A stretch of DNA of 64,000 nt from Candidatus Melainabacteria bacterium (GCA_022009935.1 CP091731.1:868001-932000); one strand, 5' to 3'; shown: positions 55,150 to 64,000, counted from the first letter of the stretch. Notes: generated by a model not told the origin, from the sequence alone. Program-made: numbers and translations.

Positions 55150-56220
55150 ATGATGAAAAAAATATTTATTACTTTGATTTTTTTATTTTATATTTATACT
55201 TGGTGGCCATTGTGCAACATTGGATGAAATGATAGGTCAAATGATAATTGTCGGCTACCATGGCAACAATCTCAACTCAAATGGTTTTAAAACGGTTTTA
55301 AATCAAATTGAAAACAATCAAATTTCAGGTGTTATTTTGTTTGAACACAACATTAAAGATAAAAAATCTTTAAATGAAATGACAAAACAAATAAAAAACT
55401 CAAAAGCAAAATACAAGCCATTTACTTCAATTGACCAAGAAGGCGGATATGTTCAAAGAATGAACAAAAAAACGGTTTTAAAAACTTTCCGACTTTTTAC
55501 ACTGTTTCAAAAATGAGTAAAAAAATGCTTCAAAAATATACAAAGATATGGCTTCTGATTTATATAAGTCAAACTTTAATTTAAATTTCACTCCTTGTGT
55601 GGATTTGAGTTTAAACAAAGGCTCAATTATTTCAAAAAAAAGAAAGAAGTTTTTCAAATGAAGCCCAAAAAGTTGTTCAATATTCCAAAATAGTTATTGG
55701 TGAACATCAAAAAAAGGAATAATTACAACCTTAAAACATTTTCCTGGGCATGGAAGTGCAATAGGTGACACTCATTTAGGTTTTGTTGATGCCTCAAAAG
55801 GTTGGAATAAAGATGAAATAAAGCCTTATATTTCTCTTTTAAAATACAATCCAAACCAAATGGTCATGGTTGCCCACACTTTTAATAATCACTTTGACAA
55901 CAATTTTCCATCTTCTTTATCAAAAAAAACGGTAAATGATTATTTAAGAACAAAAATTGGTTTTGAAGGAGTTGTTATCACTGATGATTTGAACATGCTT
56001 GCCATTAAAAAACAACTATACCTTAGAAGAAACAGTTATAAACGCAATAAATGCCGGTGTTGATATCCTTCTATTTTGTAACTTCAAAGAAGAAAATCCA
56101 AATTTACCTCATCAAGTTCATAACATAATCGTTAATGCTATTAAACAAGGAAAAATAAGCAAAAAGGATATAGTACTTTCTTACAATAGAATAATAAAAT
56201 TAAAAAGTAATTTAAAATAG
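55150..56220 (+). CDS. Glycoside hydrolase family 3, NagZ-like beta-N-acetylhexosaminidase (frameshifts)
   Basis: Cleaves N-acetylglucosamine from peptidoglycan fragments or other glycans. A signal-like start (KKIFITLIFLFYIYTGGHC) leads to the GH3 barrel: LDEMIGQMIIVGYHG, FTSIDQEGGYVQRM, the KHFPGHGSAIGDTHLG active-site block with the acid/base Asp-His pair, and the nucleophile Asp in GVVITDDLNML. A cysteine at the signal end (GGHC) may make it a lipoprotein. Breaks near 55200, 55475, 55535, 55645, 55710 and 56010. About 355 residues. A YhcH-family gene follows 11 bp later. Confidence 0.88.
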
Positions 56221-56231
56221 AGGGATACAAA

Positions 56232-56687
56232 ATGATTTTTGACAATATTAAAAATGCTTCAAAATATTATAACTTAGATGAAAAAAATTAAAACAGGTTT
56301 ATTGTTTTTGCAAAATAATGATTTAAAAAGATGCCATTGGGCAAGCATATAATAAACGAAGACATTTATATTAATATAGAGCAATATTCTCCAAAACCAA
56401 TTGAAAATTGTAAGCTTGAAGCACACAAAAATATATCGATATTCAATATATAATTGAAGGTGAGGAAATGCTTGGATTTGTTAATATAGAAAACAAAAGT
56501 CTGTCTTGCGAAACAGAATATAATGAAGAAAAAGATATAATTTTTTATACGGGTGAATGTAATTATTTAAAAGCTAAACAAAATGATTTTCTCATTTTTT
56601 GACACATACGATGTTCATAAGCCCCAAATAGCAGTTGATACCATCAAAGCACCAGTGAAAAAAGCGGTGGTTAAAATAAAAAAATAA
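56232..56687 (+). CDS. YhcH/YjgK/YiaL (TabA) family protein (frameshifts)
   Basis: A cupin-like sugar-associated protein whose relatives occur with sialic-acid or amino-sugar catabolism. Family block EAHKKYIDIQYIIEGEEML, and near the end FLIFFTYDVHKPQIAV with conserved His and Pro. Breaks near 56289, 56328, 56437 and 56597. About 151 residues. Its position right after a NagZ-like gene suggests that both work on released amino sugars; this is an inference. Confidence 0.85.
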
Positions 56688-56713
56688 TCTTTTCTATATT
56701 AACAAAAAACATG

Positions 56714-56742
56714 TTGACATAAATTTTTGCTTTGGTTATTAT
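56714..56742 (+). promoter_or_regulatory. Promoter of tRNA-Glu
   Basis: A consensus TTGACA at 56714-56719, a 17-base spacer and TATTAT at 56737-56742. The mature tRNA starts 20 bp downstream of the -10 box. Confidence 0.75.
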
Positions 56743-56761
56743 AAATATATAATGAAACTGA

Positions 56762-56837
56762 GCCCCCATCGTCTAGAGGCCTAGGACAACACCCTTTCAC
56801 GGTGTAGACAGCGATTCGAATTCGCTTGGGGGTACCA
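56762..56837 (+). tRNA. tRNA-Glu (anticodon TTC)
   Basis: The acceptor GCCCCCA/TGGGGGT (a G1:U72 wobble), a D arm with TCTAGAGGCC, an anticodon stem ACACC/GGTGT with loop CTTTCAC, and a T arm with TTCGAAT make a full cloverleaf. The anticodon is TTC. A CCA end is encoded at 56835-56837. The sequence closely resembles cyanobacterial tRNA-Glu as I remember it. Confidence 0.95.
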
Positions 56838-56843
56838 TTTAAT

Positions 56844-56868
56844 AAGCCACGTATAGCGTGGCTTTTTT
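56844..56868 (+). terminator. Intrinsic terminator of tRNA-Glu
   Basis: An 8-bp perfect stem (AAGCCACG / CGTGGCTT, 5-base loop) and T6, seven bases after the encoded CCA. Confidence 0.92.
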
Positions 56869-57114
56869 AGTGCTTGTTTTTTAAAATGCTTATTATTACT
56901 GTATTTTAGCTAGTATTAGACAAGAAATGCCTGTTATTTCTTGCTTTCAGAGTAGTTTATTTTTGAAAATTTCTAAAAATTTTGTTTAGCGGCAACAAAA
57001 GTGGTAATAAAAAAGTCAGTCGTAAAAGCTGTCATTGATACTGTTTTAGACAATCTCACCTAATAATATAATATTGCGTTAATATTAATTCAATACAATA
57101 ATTAGGAGATGATT

Positions 57115-57410
57115 TTGAAACAACAAAAAATTTTTAGTAATTATATAGGTTGAAACAAACTATAGAGTTTATTGCTATTATTAAGGATAACAAATATGCG
57201 TTGTATTCATTAAGCAAAGAAAAGTTTATTACAGATTATATCTTTGATAAAATTACCTATATTCCAAATGTAAATTATTTTGTAGTTAAAAACTCTGAAG
57301 TAGTTTATTTAATAAACTCAGAAGGAGAAAAATTAAATATAGAAGTGACATATCCCAATAATTTCGATATGGAGGGATTATACCATTATAGAAAACAAGT
57401 TAAAATATAA
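57115..57410 (+). CDS. Small hypothetical protein, WG-repeat-like (one frameshift)
   Basis: TTG 57115 is six bases after AGGAG; after repair near 57150 the chain reads LKQQKIFSNYI...KQTIEFIAIIKDNKYALYS. The pattern IIKDNKYALYSLSKEKFI and YLINSEGEKL resembles WG beta-repeat proteins, but the Trp-Gly pairs are missing. About 98 residues. It is the first gene beyond tRNA-Glu and may belong to the accessory region. Confidence 0.45.
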
Positions 57411-57563
57411 AAGTTTCATTTTGTCACTGTTCACGCGAGTTTTAAGAGAATTAGAGTTCTAATTGTAGAAAGTTATGCTAATATACTTGAACATACCTGC
57501 AAACTCGCGTCAGCGGCCTCTCTATGAACATTCTTTAAATATCATAAGTTTTAAAACAATTTA

Positions 57564-57982
57564 TTATATAGGTCTTACTAAGTCTCCTTTTGATATATTT
57601 ATAAAAGGAATTTTATTTTCTACAAACTCCTCAATATACTCATTATTTGGAGATTTAGGTAGTCCCATCAACAAATTATATAAGTTATTTGCAGGAACTC
57701 TTCTTGGAACTTTTTTATATTGGTCTGTTGTTAATGTTGTTATCTTTTCTTGTACATGTGTTGCAGTCCCAGTTCCTTTTACAATTTCTAAATTACCTAA
57801 ACTTTCATTAGTATCAGGATCAAACATTTCTTCGCCAACAGCATATACTAAAAAATCTTTTGTCCTTGTTTTATACCATTATCTTTCCCTCTATTTATTA
57901 TAACTTGGTTATATTCTCCAACATTATTTGCAGGTTCCCTTAATGAAATAACTTTTGCTGGGAATTTATTATCATCAGTCAT
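57564..57982 (-). CDS. FlgT_C-like domain protein of a two-gene cassette (one frameshift)
   Basis: A strong AAAGGAGG lies just upstream. About 140 residues after repair of the T run near 57865. The body VIINRGKDNGIKQGQRFLVYAVG followed by DPDTNESLGNLEIVKGTG resembles the C-terminal domain of FlgT and other small beta-barrel domains that begin 'GxxxGVxxGxxf'. No signal peptide. The start overlaps the stop of the membrane-protein gene upstream by 8 bp, so the two are made together. Function unknown. Confidence 0.65.
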
Positions 57983-58499
57983 TACATTCCTCCTTTGATG
58001 TAATAATTTGTATTAAATCCGTTTTTCTTATAGTTGGTCGTAATACAATTTTACTTTTTATTTTTCTTCAAATGTTCAATATTGTAATCACTATAATATT
58101 TGTCTATTTTGACTTGTAAATATTTTGGGAATTTACTGTCTCAACTATTCCATAACCAATAAACTTTTCAATGGTATCAATCTCCCCATATTGCTGCAAT
58201 TGAATCTGTCGTAAATAGCTCTGATGGAGTAAATATAAGAATACCACCTTTTATAAGTTTTAATTGAGGCAAAGGAACAATGGCTTCTTTAGCAATATTA
58301 ACAGTAGTTATCAAGGCTTTTAATAATATAAAAATGATAAAAATAATATTATTAGAAGTGAAATCCAAATTTTAGTACTAATCAAATTTATTTTACTATC
58401 AGGGTACCAAGCTAAAAAAATTGATATTATAGTTGGAATAATTAAAACTACCCACTCCCAAATATGTGTCACACAATTATCTATAATCCTTTTCCACAT
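57975..58499 (-). CDS. Membrane protein with two N-terminal helices, cassette partner (frameshifts)
   Basis: ATG 58499 starts MWKRIIDNCVTHIWEWVVLIIPT. Two membrane helices (WEWVVLIIPTIISIFLAWY and IWISLLIILFLSFLYY) separated by a short loop put the remaining ~110 residues in the cytoplasm. That part includes PLPQLKLIKGGILIFTPSELF and ends KTDLIQIITSKEECND. Breaks near 58325, 58195, 58125 and 58060. About 174 residues. No family recognised. Two small helices plus a cytoplasmic domain is a plan shared by many accessory and defence membrane proteins, but nothing here identifies one. Confidence 0.6.
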
Positions 58500-58896
58500 A
58501 ATACGACCTCAATCCTACATTATAGAAGTATTTATATTGTAATATACCTCAATGATATCACAACATATACAACATATGGATAATATATTAACAAACTTGA
58601 TATCTATTCTCGTTAGTCTAGTTTTCCCTCCGGTAATTTTTTTATTATCAAAGATGAAAAAGAAAATACCGTAGTTCTGTTTTTAAATAGTTTGTTTTTA
58701 GACCTAAACAAGGATAAATAAGTTCATTTCTCAAAGAAAATTATCAGAAAATCATTTTGGTTAGAAATGTTAAAACGTACTTATTTGGGCTAATCGAGAG
58801 AAATTCTTTGTTTAAGCTTTTTAGAAAAGAAACACCGCACTCCAACACCACACTCCCATGTTGCAATAGAGGTGGTGGAATGTGGGTGGGCTTTGT
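58500..58896. other. Intergenic region without a recognisable gene
   Basis: About 400 bp, AT-rich, with no ORF of note on either strand. A G/C-richer patch at 58840-58890 has imperfect inverted CACCAC/GGTGGTGG elements just past the AAA+ gene stop and could be its terminator. I see nothing else. Confidence 0.45.
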
Positions 58897-60871
58897 TTAA
58901 AATCCAATTGTATTTTTGAGTTCAGACGATTTTTTGACCTTAACTTCTTCAGATAACATTTTAGTTATTTCCTCAATTTCTGTGGTTCCTAAGAAATCAA
59001 CTTTCTTTTTACGGTTGCAAAATCACCGGAAGTTAGACCTTTGAGTTGTGAGTTAGAATTTTTAATTCCGAAAAAGTAGTCCATAGCAATATTTGCTTGT
59101 TTTTGAGTTAAAAAGTCAAACCTAATCTTAAAAAGTAAATCTTCTTAAACTTGCTTCATCTAAGGTATCAAGTAAGTTAGTTGTGCAAATGAACGGATAC
59201 TCTGCAGCTTCCATTTGGGTTAGCATTTCATTGACCTGTGCTACTTCCCAACTTCTCACAGCATTGTTTCTATCTTGCAAGAAAGTATCAGCTTCATCAA
59301 AGATTAGCATAGCTTTTTTAGACTTTGCTTCACTAAAAGCTGCTGCAATATTTTGTTCTGTTTCTCCAACATACGGAGATATTAAATCACTTGCACGTTT
59401 TAGCAAGACTTCTATTCCAAGTTGTTCTGCTAAGTATCTTGCATAAGAACTTTTTTGAAGTTCCGGGTTCACCGTAAAGACACATTGAAAAATTGAGTTT
59501 GTTTGAAGATTTAATCTTTTCAGTGAGAGAATTAATATCCATATTGGCATTGATTAAATCAACATTGTAATCGCCCATACTTTTCTTTGGTTCTTGTTTT
59601 ACAACCTTTTCTTATCCACAACCTTAGCAACATTTTCAATAAGTTCCTCAAAATCGTCAACAGAACCGTTAATCATTTTAGTGGTTTTTACGGCATTATT
59701 TATTAGTGCAGGTGGAATATCATAATTCTTGTTTAATTCTTCAACTTTTTCTTTTGATACAGTTAGTTCATTCTTTTTCAAAACTCTGTTCCAAATATTC
59801 AATCTTGAATCTTCTGAAAGTTTTTCAAACTCAATGCAGTAAGTCATTCTTCTCAAAAACGCCGGATCAACGTCATAAATATTATTTGTTGTCCAAATTA
59901 CAGGAACAGGTGTTGTTTCAATAATCTTATTCAAGTAACCTTTTGAAGCCGTACCATCAGAACCAAATCCACGATTTAAGACATCTTCCGCTTCGTCAAA
60001 AGAATACAAGCGTTACCGATTCTTGATAGAATTTGTTGTTTAGAATACAAATCTGTCAATCTTTCTGTTCTTTTAGCTTCTTCACCATAAGAATCCTCTG
60101 TTTTGACTGCGTAAAGTGGAACATTAGAAACATTAGCAATAAGTCTTGAAAACTCACTTTTACCTGTTCCAACGTGTCCATGAAGAAGTATATTCACACC
60201 TTTAGCATTTGTTTTAACAGCAGATGTAAGGATTTTTAAAACTTTTCCTGTCTGTCTTTAATATGTGAAAAATCATTCAATGTAAGAGAAGATTTTTCAG
60301 GTTCCCCTAAAAGTGTAGCGGTTATTTTTTCAACCGTATTGCAGTTCGGAGAATCAAAGATTTTCAACATATTTGAATTAATTGAAACATTATTTCGTTT
60401 AGGGATCAGATTTTTTGAAATAAAGGCTGTCCAATAATCTATCTTTCTCTCCGTATCTGATTCCGAGATAAAATCTACAAAAATTATCTATCCCGTAGCC
60501 ATACAAACAGCTGTCAAATTGTGTAAAAACCTTGTTCAATTCTTTAACAAGGGCATAAGTAAAAATAGCCATTTCCTTGTCGTTCATGTTAAAGATTTTC
60601 TGAATTAAGCAAAGGCGTTTTTCAACAGGAGTTTGAATCGGTTTAATCTCTGCTTTAAGTTTCTTGATTACAACTTTTAAATCTTTTACGAAAGCTTTAT
60701 TGTTTCAATTTCCAAACAGCCATCAGGATCGAAGTTAAAATTGCTTTTCTTAACCCTGAATTTTTCCAAAAAAGAATCAAAGAAGCTGTCGAAGTTGTAG
60801 GAGTTGTAATCAATCTGACAGCAAAGCTTGTCCAAGTAGTCCAATAACAAACGTTTTTCAAAATTATTCAT
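58897..60871 (-). CDS. Tandem AAA+ ATPase (frameshifts)
   Basis: About 655 residues after repair, ATG 60871 (MNNFEKRLLLDYLDKL). An N-terminal helical region of ~230 residues leads to two AAA+ modules. The first has Walker A HGHVGTGKSEFS, Walker B CILLFDEAEDVL and a WTTNNIYDVDPAFLRRM arginine-finger region. The second has Walker A YGEPGTSKSSYAR (Ser in place of Gly), YVGETEQNIAAAFSEA, Walker B MLIFDEADTFLQDR and FICTTNLLDTLDEASLRRF. Two-module remodelling ATPases of this kind occur in mobile and defence regions. Breaks near 60705, 60410, 60255, 60012, 59610, 59455 and 59150. Divergent from the recombinase gene. Confidence 0.82.
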
Positions 60872-60983
60872 AACAAATTACCTCTATTGCATCTACAGAT
60901 TAACGCATCTGGATAATTTGTCAGAGCCTATGAAGGGATTTTGTTACAAAGGGACGCAATTTTTCGAGTTTCTTTATTCCTAT

Positions 60984-61002
60984 ACATTTGTACTTCAAAT
61001 GT
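60984..61002. promoter_or_regulatory. Palindrome between the divergent AAA+ and recombinase genes
   Basis: ACATTTG-TACTT-CAAATGT is a perfect 7-bp inverted repeat with a 5-base centre, 45 bp before the recombinase start. It has the size of a dimeric-repressor operator. Confidence 0.35.
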
Positions 61003-61046
61003 GTTTTTAATTAAAACAAAGGGGAACAGTAGAAAAAGGAGAAAAT

Positions 61047-61589
61047 ATGGCAACAGTAGAACCTATAAGGAATAAGGAAGATATTGTAAAAGTTGAAAAA
61101 GTCTTAGCAGAAATGGGACAGCGAGAATTACTTTTATTTACTATCGGAACAAATTGTGGATTAAGAATTTCAGATATATTGAGGTTAAATGTCGAGAATG
61201 TTAGGAACAAAACACACATACAAATAACTGAACAGAAGACAGGAAAGTTTAAAAAGTTTCCGATTAATTCAAAGTTACAACCAATGTTAAAAGAGTTTAT
61301 TAAAGGTAGAAATGGGAAAGAACCACTATTTTTATCACACTGGGGACGGAGATTAGATAGAGTTACTGCATATTATTTAATAAGAAATGCTTGTAAAAAG
61401 CCGGTTTACAAGAGAAAATTGGCACACATTCTATGAGAAAAACTTTTTGGTTATCACCATTACCAGAAGTTTAAGGATGTTGTACTTTTACAGAAAATCT
61501 TTAATCATTCAACTCCAACAGTTACTCTTAGATATATCGGAATAGAACAAGATGAAATCGATTATTCATATAGCAATTTTATACTTTAA
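61047..61589 (+). CDS. Single-domain tyrosine recombinase (frameshifts)
   Basis: Only the catalytic domain is present, about 181 residues after repair near 61400 and 61440; the N-terminal core-binding domain of XerC/integrases is absent. Catalytic residues: Arg40 in CGLRISDIL, a Lys in TEQKTGKFKK, HSMRKT (H-x-x-R), a His in FNHST, and the nucleophile Tyr in TLRYIGI. Such small recombinases are found on plasmids, phages and next to invertible switches. AAAAAGGAG precedes ATG 61047. The gene stops 23 bp before a pair of inverted recombination sites, its likely target. Confidence 0.88.
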
Positions 61590-61612
61590 GCAGTGAAAAA
61601 ACTTTACATTTT

Positions 61613-61657
61613 GATTGTCTTACATTTTCTATATAATGTAAGACAATTTTACCGAAA
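61613..61657 (+). repeat. Inverted recombination site, left copy
   Basis: Contains two identical 12-bp half-sites facing each other (TTGTCTTACATT and AATGTAAGACAA, 61615-61626 and 61635-61646) around the 8-bp spacer TTCTATAT. This is the layout of a tyrosine-recombinase core site. The reverse complement of 61780-61825 matches it at about 29 of 33 core positions. Confidence 0.8.
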
Positions 61658-61779
61658 AATCCCATAAACTCAATAGTTTTAGGCATATAAATTTGATTGT
61701 TAAAAAATGAACAATCCTTTACATTTTTTAATCATTATCTAATTTAATTTTATTTGTGGTACCATAGTCATAAGTTAGA
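61658..61779. promoter_or_regulatory. Candidate invertible 122-bp segment before the helicase gene
   Basis: Lies between the two inverted sites. It has no ORF. A small hairpin (GATTGTT / AACAATC, 61695-61716) is in the middle and another half-site-like CTTTACATTT at 61717-61726. Possible -35 elements occur on both strands (TTTACA on +, TTGTTC on -), but no promoter is convincing enough to say which orientation is ON. Confidence 0.6.
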
Positions 61780-61825
61780 TTTCGGCTAAAATTGCTTTAC
61801 AATTTATAGAAAATGTAAGGCGATT
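61780..61825 (-). repeat. Inverted recombination site, right copy
   Basis: Its reverse complement reads CCTTACATT-TTCTATAA-ATTGTAAAGCAA in the core and continues into CAATTTTAGCCGAAA, parallel to the left copy. The spacer differs from the left one at a single base. It ends 38 bp before the helicase start codon. Confidence 0.8.
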
Positions 61826-61863
61826 TAATAAAACATTTAAGCGTTCTAAGTGAGTATTAAATA

Positions 61864-64000
61864 ATGAAAACAAATTACCATCTAAATATTATGCAAATGA
61901 ATTAACAAAACAAAATTCATCAACAGATGCAGATAGAATTGGAATGTCATTATTTAATGCTTGTGTAAATCTTAATCCACACCAAGTTGAAGCAGCTTTA
62001 TTTGCTTTCAAATCTCCTTTATCAAAAGGAGTAATTTTAGCAGATGAAGTTGGACTAGGAAAAACTATTGAGGCAGGTCTTGTTATATGCCAATATTGGG
62101 CAGAAAGAAAAAGAAATATTATAATTATTTGTCCAGCTTCACTTCGAAAACAGTGGAGTTTAGAGTTATATGAAAAATTCAATATCTCAAATGCTATTTT
62201 AGAAGCTAAAACGTACAAACAGTTTTTAAAAGAAGGTATTATTAATCCTTTTCTGCAAAAAAATAAAGTTATAATTATGTCTTATAATTTTGCAAATAAA
62301 TATAAAGATATAATAAAGGAATGTAACTGGAATCTTGCTGTTATAGATGAAGCACATAAATTAAGAAATTCTTATAAGTCAAATAATAAAATGGCTAATG
62401 GTATAAAATTCGCGTTAAATGATACAAAAAACTTTTATTAACAGCAACCCCATTACAAAATTCGTTATTAGAACTTTATGGATTGACTTCTATTATAAGT
62501 GATGAAATTTTTGGGAATATTGATTCTTTTAGACAACAATATGTAAATTCTACAACAGGTTTAGAAGATTTAAAAAACAGATTACAAGTATTCTGCAAGA
62601 GAACATTAAGAGAAGATGTAACAGAATATGTACCATACACAAAAAAGAAAGCCGTTAACATTTCCTTTTAAAACGAACGAGAATGAACAAACACTATACA
62701 TGGGGGTATCAAAATTTTTACAAAAAGAAGATTCTTTTGCTATTCCTAACTCTCAAAGGGCGTTAATTACGAATGTCGTTAGAAAATTATTAGCTTCCTC
62801 GTCTGTAGCAGTAATTGGAACTTTAGAGTCAATAAAGAAAAGATTAATTGAACTAAAAAATAAAAATATTTCAGAAGATTCTTTAATTGATATAGATATT
62901 GATGAAGATGAATGGGAATTGATAGCACAAGATGAAGAAGATATTGAAAATGAAACTGACAATTCTATAAAGGATGAATTAAGAAAACAGTTAGCTGAAA
63001 AGGACAAAGACAAAATAATTCAGGAAGAGATTGATGAATTAACATCATATATAGAATTAGCTAAAACAATTAAAACTGATTCAAAAATTGTTCATCTTAT
63101 TGAAGCTATTAATCTTGGATTTTTAAATATTGATAAAGGTGCTAATAGAAAGGCTTTAATTTTTACTGAATCAAGAAGAACGCAAGAATATTTGAAACAG
63201 TATCTAGATGAACACGGATTTAAAGATAAGGTTTTATTATTTAATGGGACTAATTCAGATAAAGAGTCTAATAAAATTTATAAAGAATGGATTGAAAAAA
63301 TCAAGGAACAGGCAGGATTAGTGGTTCTAAAACGGCAGATAAAAGAAATGCAATAATTGAGAAATTTAGAGATGATGCAGAAATTTTAATTGCAACAGAA
63401 TCTGCAGCTGAAGGTATTAACTTACAGTTCTGCTCTTTAGTTATAAACTATGATTTACCTTGGAATCCGCAAAGAATTGAACAAAGAATTGGCAGATGTC
63501 ATAGATATGGGCAAAAACACGATGTTGTTGTTTTAAATTTCTTAAATGAATCCAATGAAACAGACACAAGAGTTTATAATTTATTAAAAGAAAAATTCAA
63601 ACTTTTTGAAGGAGTCTTTGGCTCTTCTGATAAAGTACTAGGGACGTTAGAATCCGGTGTTGATTTTGAAAAGAAAATAATGGAAATTTATCAATCTTGC
63701 AGAACTTCTGAAGAAATAAACCAGGCATTTGATAAATTACAAGCTCAGATGGATGAGCAAATAAAAGAACAGATGAAAATAACAAAACAAAGTGTTATTA
63801 ACAATTTTGATGAAGATATTAATAGTAGATTAAAAATTCAATTAGAAGAAACTCGAAAACAAATGAACCGTTATGAAAAATTGTTTTGGAATACAACAAA
63901 GATAATATTAAAAGATAAAGCTACCTTTGATGATAAAGAGCTGACCTTTAAGTTAAACCAAAACCTAAATAACATTTGTACAGGAAATTATTATTTGATT
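61864..64000 (+). CDS. SNF2-family DEAD/DEAH helicase, cut by the window end (frameshifts)
   Basis: About 710 residues of the N-terminal part are present. The start at ATG 61864 needs one A more in the A4 run (MKNKLPSKYYANELTK). Motifs: LNPHQVEAALFAF, Walker A ILADEVGLGKTIEAGL, Walker B VIDEAHKLRN, LLLTATPLQNS, and the C-terminal lobe ATESAAEGINLQFCS with INYDLPWNPQRIEQRIGRCHRYGQ. SNF2-type translocases of this layout occur in bacterial mobile islands and include DrmD of the DISARM antiphage system. Breaks near 61868, 62440, 62655, 63300 and 63330. Downstream genes that would identify the system are outside the window. Confidence 0.85.

Noticed and set aside
57475..57903. 142-codon plus-strand ORF
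   Set aside because: It is opposite the FlgT_C-like gene, which has a strong ribosome-binding site and a convincing domain pattern.
61613..61657. The left inverted repeat as a simple terminator of the recombinase gene
   Set aside because: The hairpin is followed by a T4 only, and the same sequence recurs in inverted orientation 122 bp away with a matching spacer, which a terminator does not explain. A secondary terminator role cannot be excluded.
56831..61765. GGTACCAT at the tRNA-Glu 3' end and again at 61758-61765 as att repeats
   Set aside because: Only eight bases match, which is expected by chance in 5 kb, and the flanks differ.

Overview
The window is AT-rich (about 30% G+C by eye) and comes from an anaerobic, fermenting bacterium with a two-membrane envelope. 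TonB/ExbB/ExbD, a TolC-type protein, TPR-rich exported proteins, a tRNA-Glu that looks cyanobacterial, an RNase E/G with a long charged tail and a bifunctional AdhE suggest a gut relative of the Cyanobacteria (Vampirovibrionia/Melainabacteria, Gastranaerophilales-like). This placement is an inference; there is no rRNA gene in the window. Almost every gene, including core ones, is broken by single-base gains or losses, mostly in A or T runs. The pattern is that of an unpolished long-read assembly, so I give the span of each gene as if repaired and note the breaks.

Layout. 1-5.5 kb (+): a WecG/TagA glycosyltransferase, a split transketolase, ftsE, ftsX and an HDOD protein. 5.5-10.6 kb (-): two related membrane proteins and a ~960-residue coiled-coil protein with an HExxH motif, with tRNA-Ala(GGC) on the + strand between them. 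10.8-13.3 kb: a DegT-type aminotransferase, then a patatin-like lipase. 13.6-19 kb: adhE (-), then a CsoR-type repressor with its palindromic operator and a metal P-type ATPase. 19-23 kb: a TonB-type energy-transduction cluster with one ExbB and two ExbDs. 22.9-26 kb: pgpH-ybeY-dgkA. 26-29.9 kb: a ~1,090-residue protein with about 22 tandem helical, Asn/Gln-rich repeats. 30-35 kb: histidine genes (a hisA-hisIE fusion, hisG), a TolC-like protein, mazG and a nitroreductase. 35-43 kb: an LCP ligase, dxr, TPR proteins, a nucleotidyltransferase-like protein and an exported metallopeptidase. 43-56.7 kb: CBS protein, fused radical SAM/DUF2344 protein, RNase E/G, thioredoxin-like protein plus CcdA, glycosyltransferase, thioredoxin, GH3 and YhcH.

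From tRNA-Glu(TTC) at 56.8 kb to the end the content is accessory: a two-gene membrane/FlgT_C-like cassette, a tandem AAA+ ATPase, a single-domain tyrosine recombinase and a SNF2-type helicase that runs off the window. The most interesting structure is between the last two. Two near-identical ~45-bp sites lie in inverted orientation, and each is built of two inverted 12-bp half-sites around an 8-bp spacer. They flank 122 bp that end 39 bp before the helicase start, and the recombinase stop is only 23 bp before the first site. This is the architecture of an invertible, phase-variable expression switch controlling a probable defence gene.
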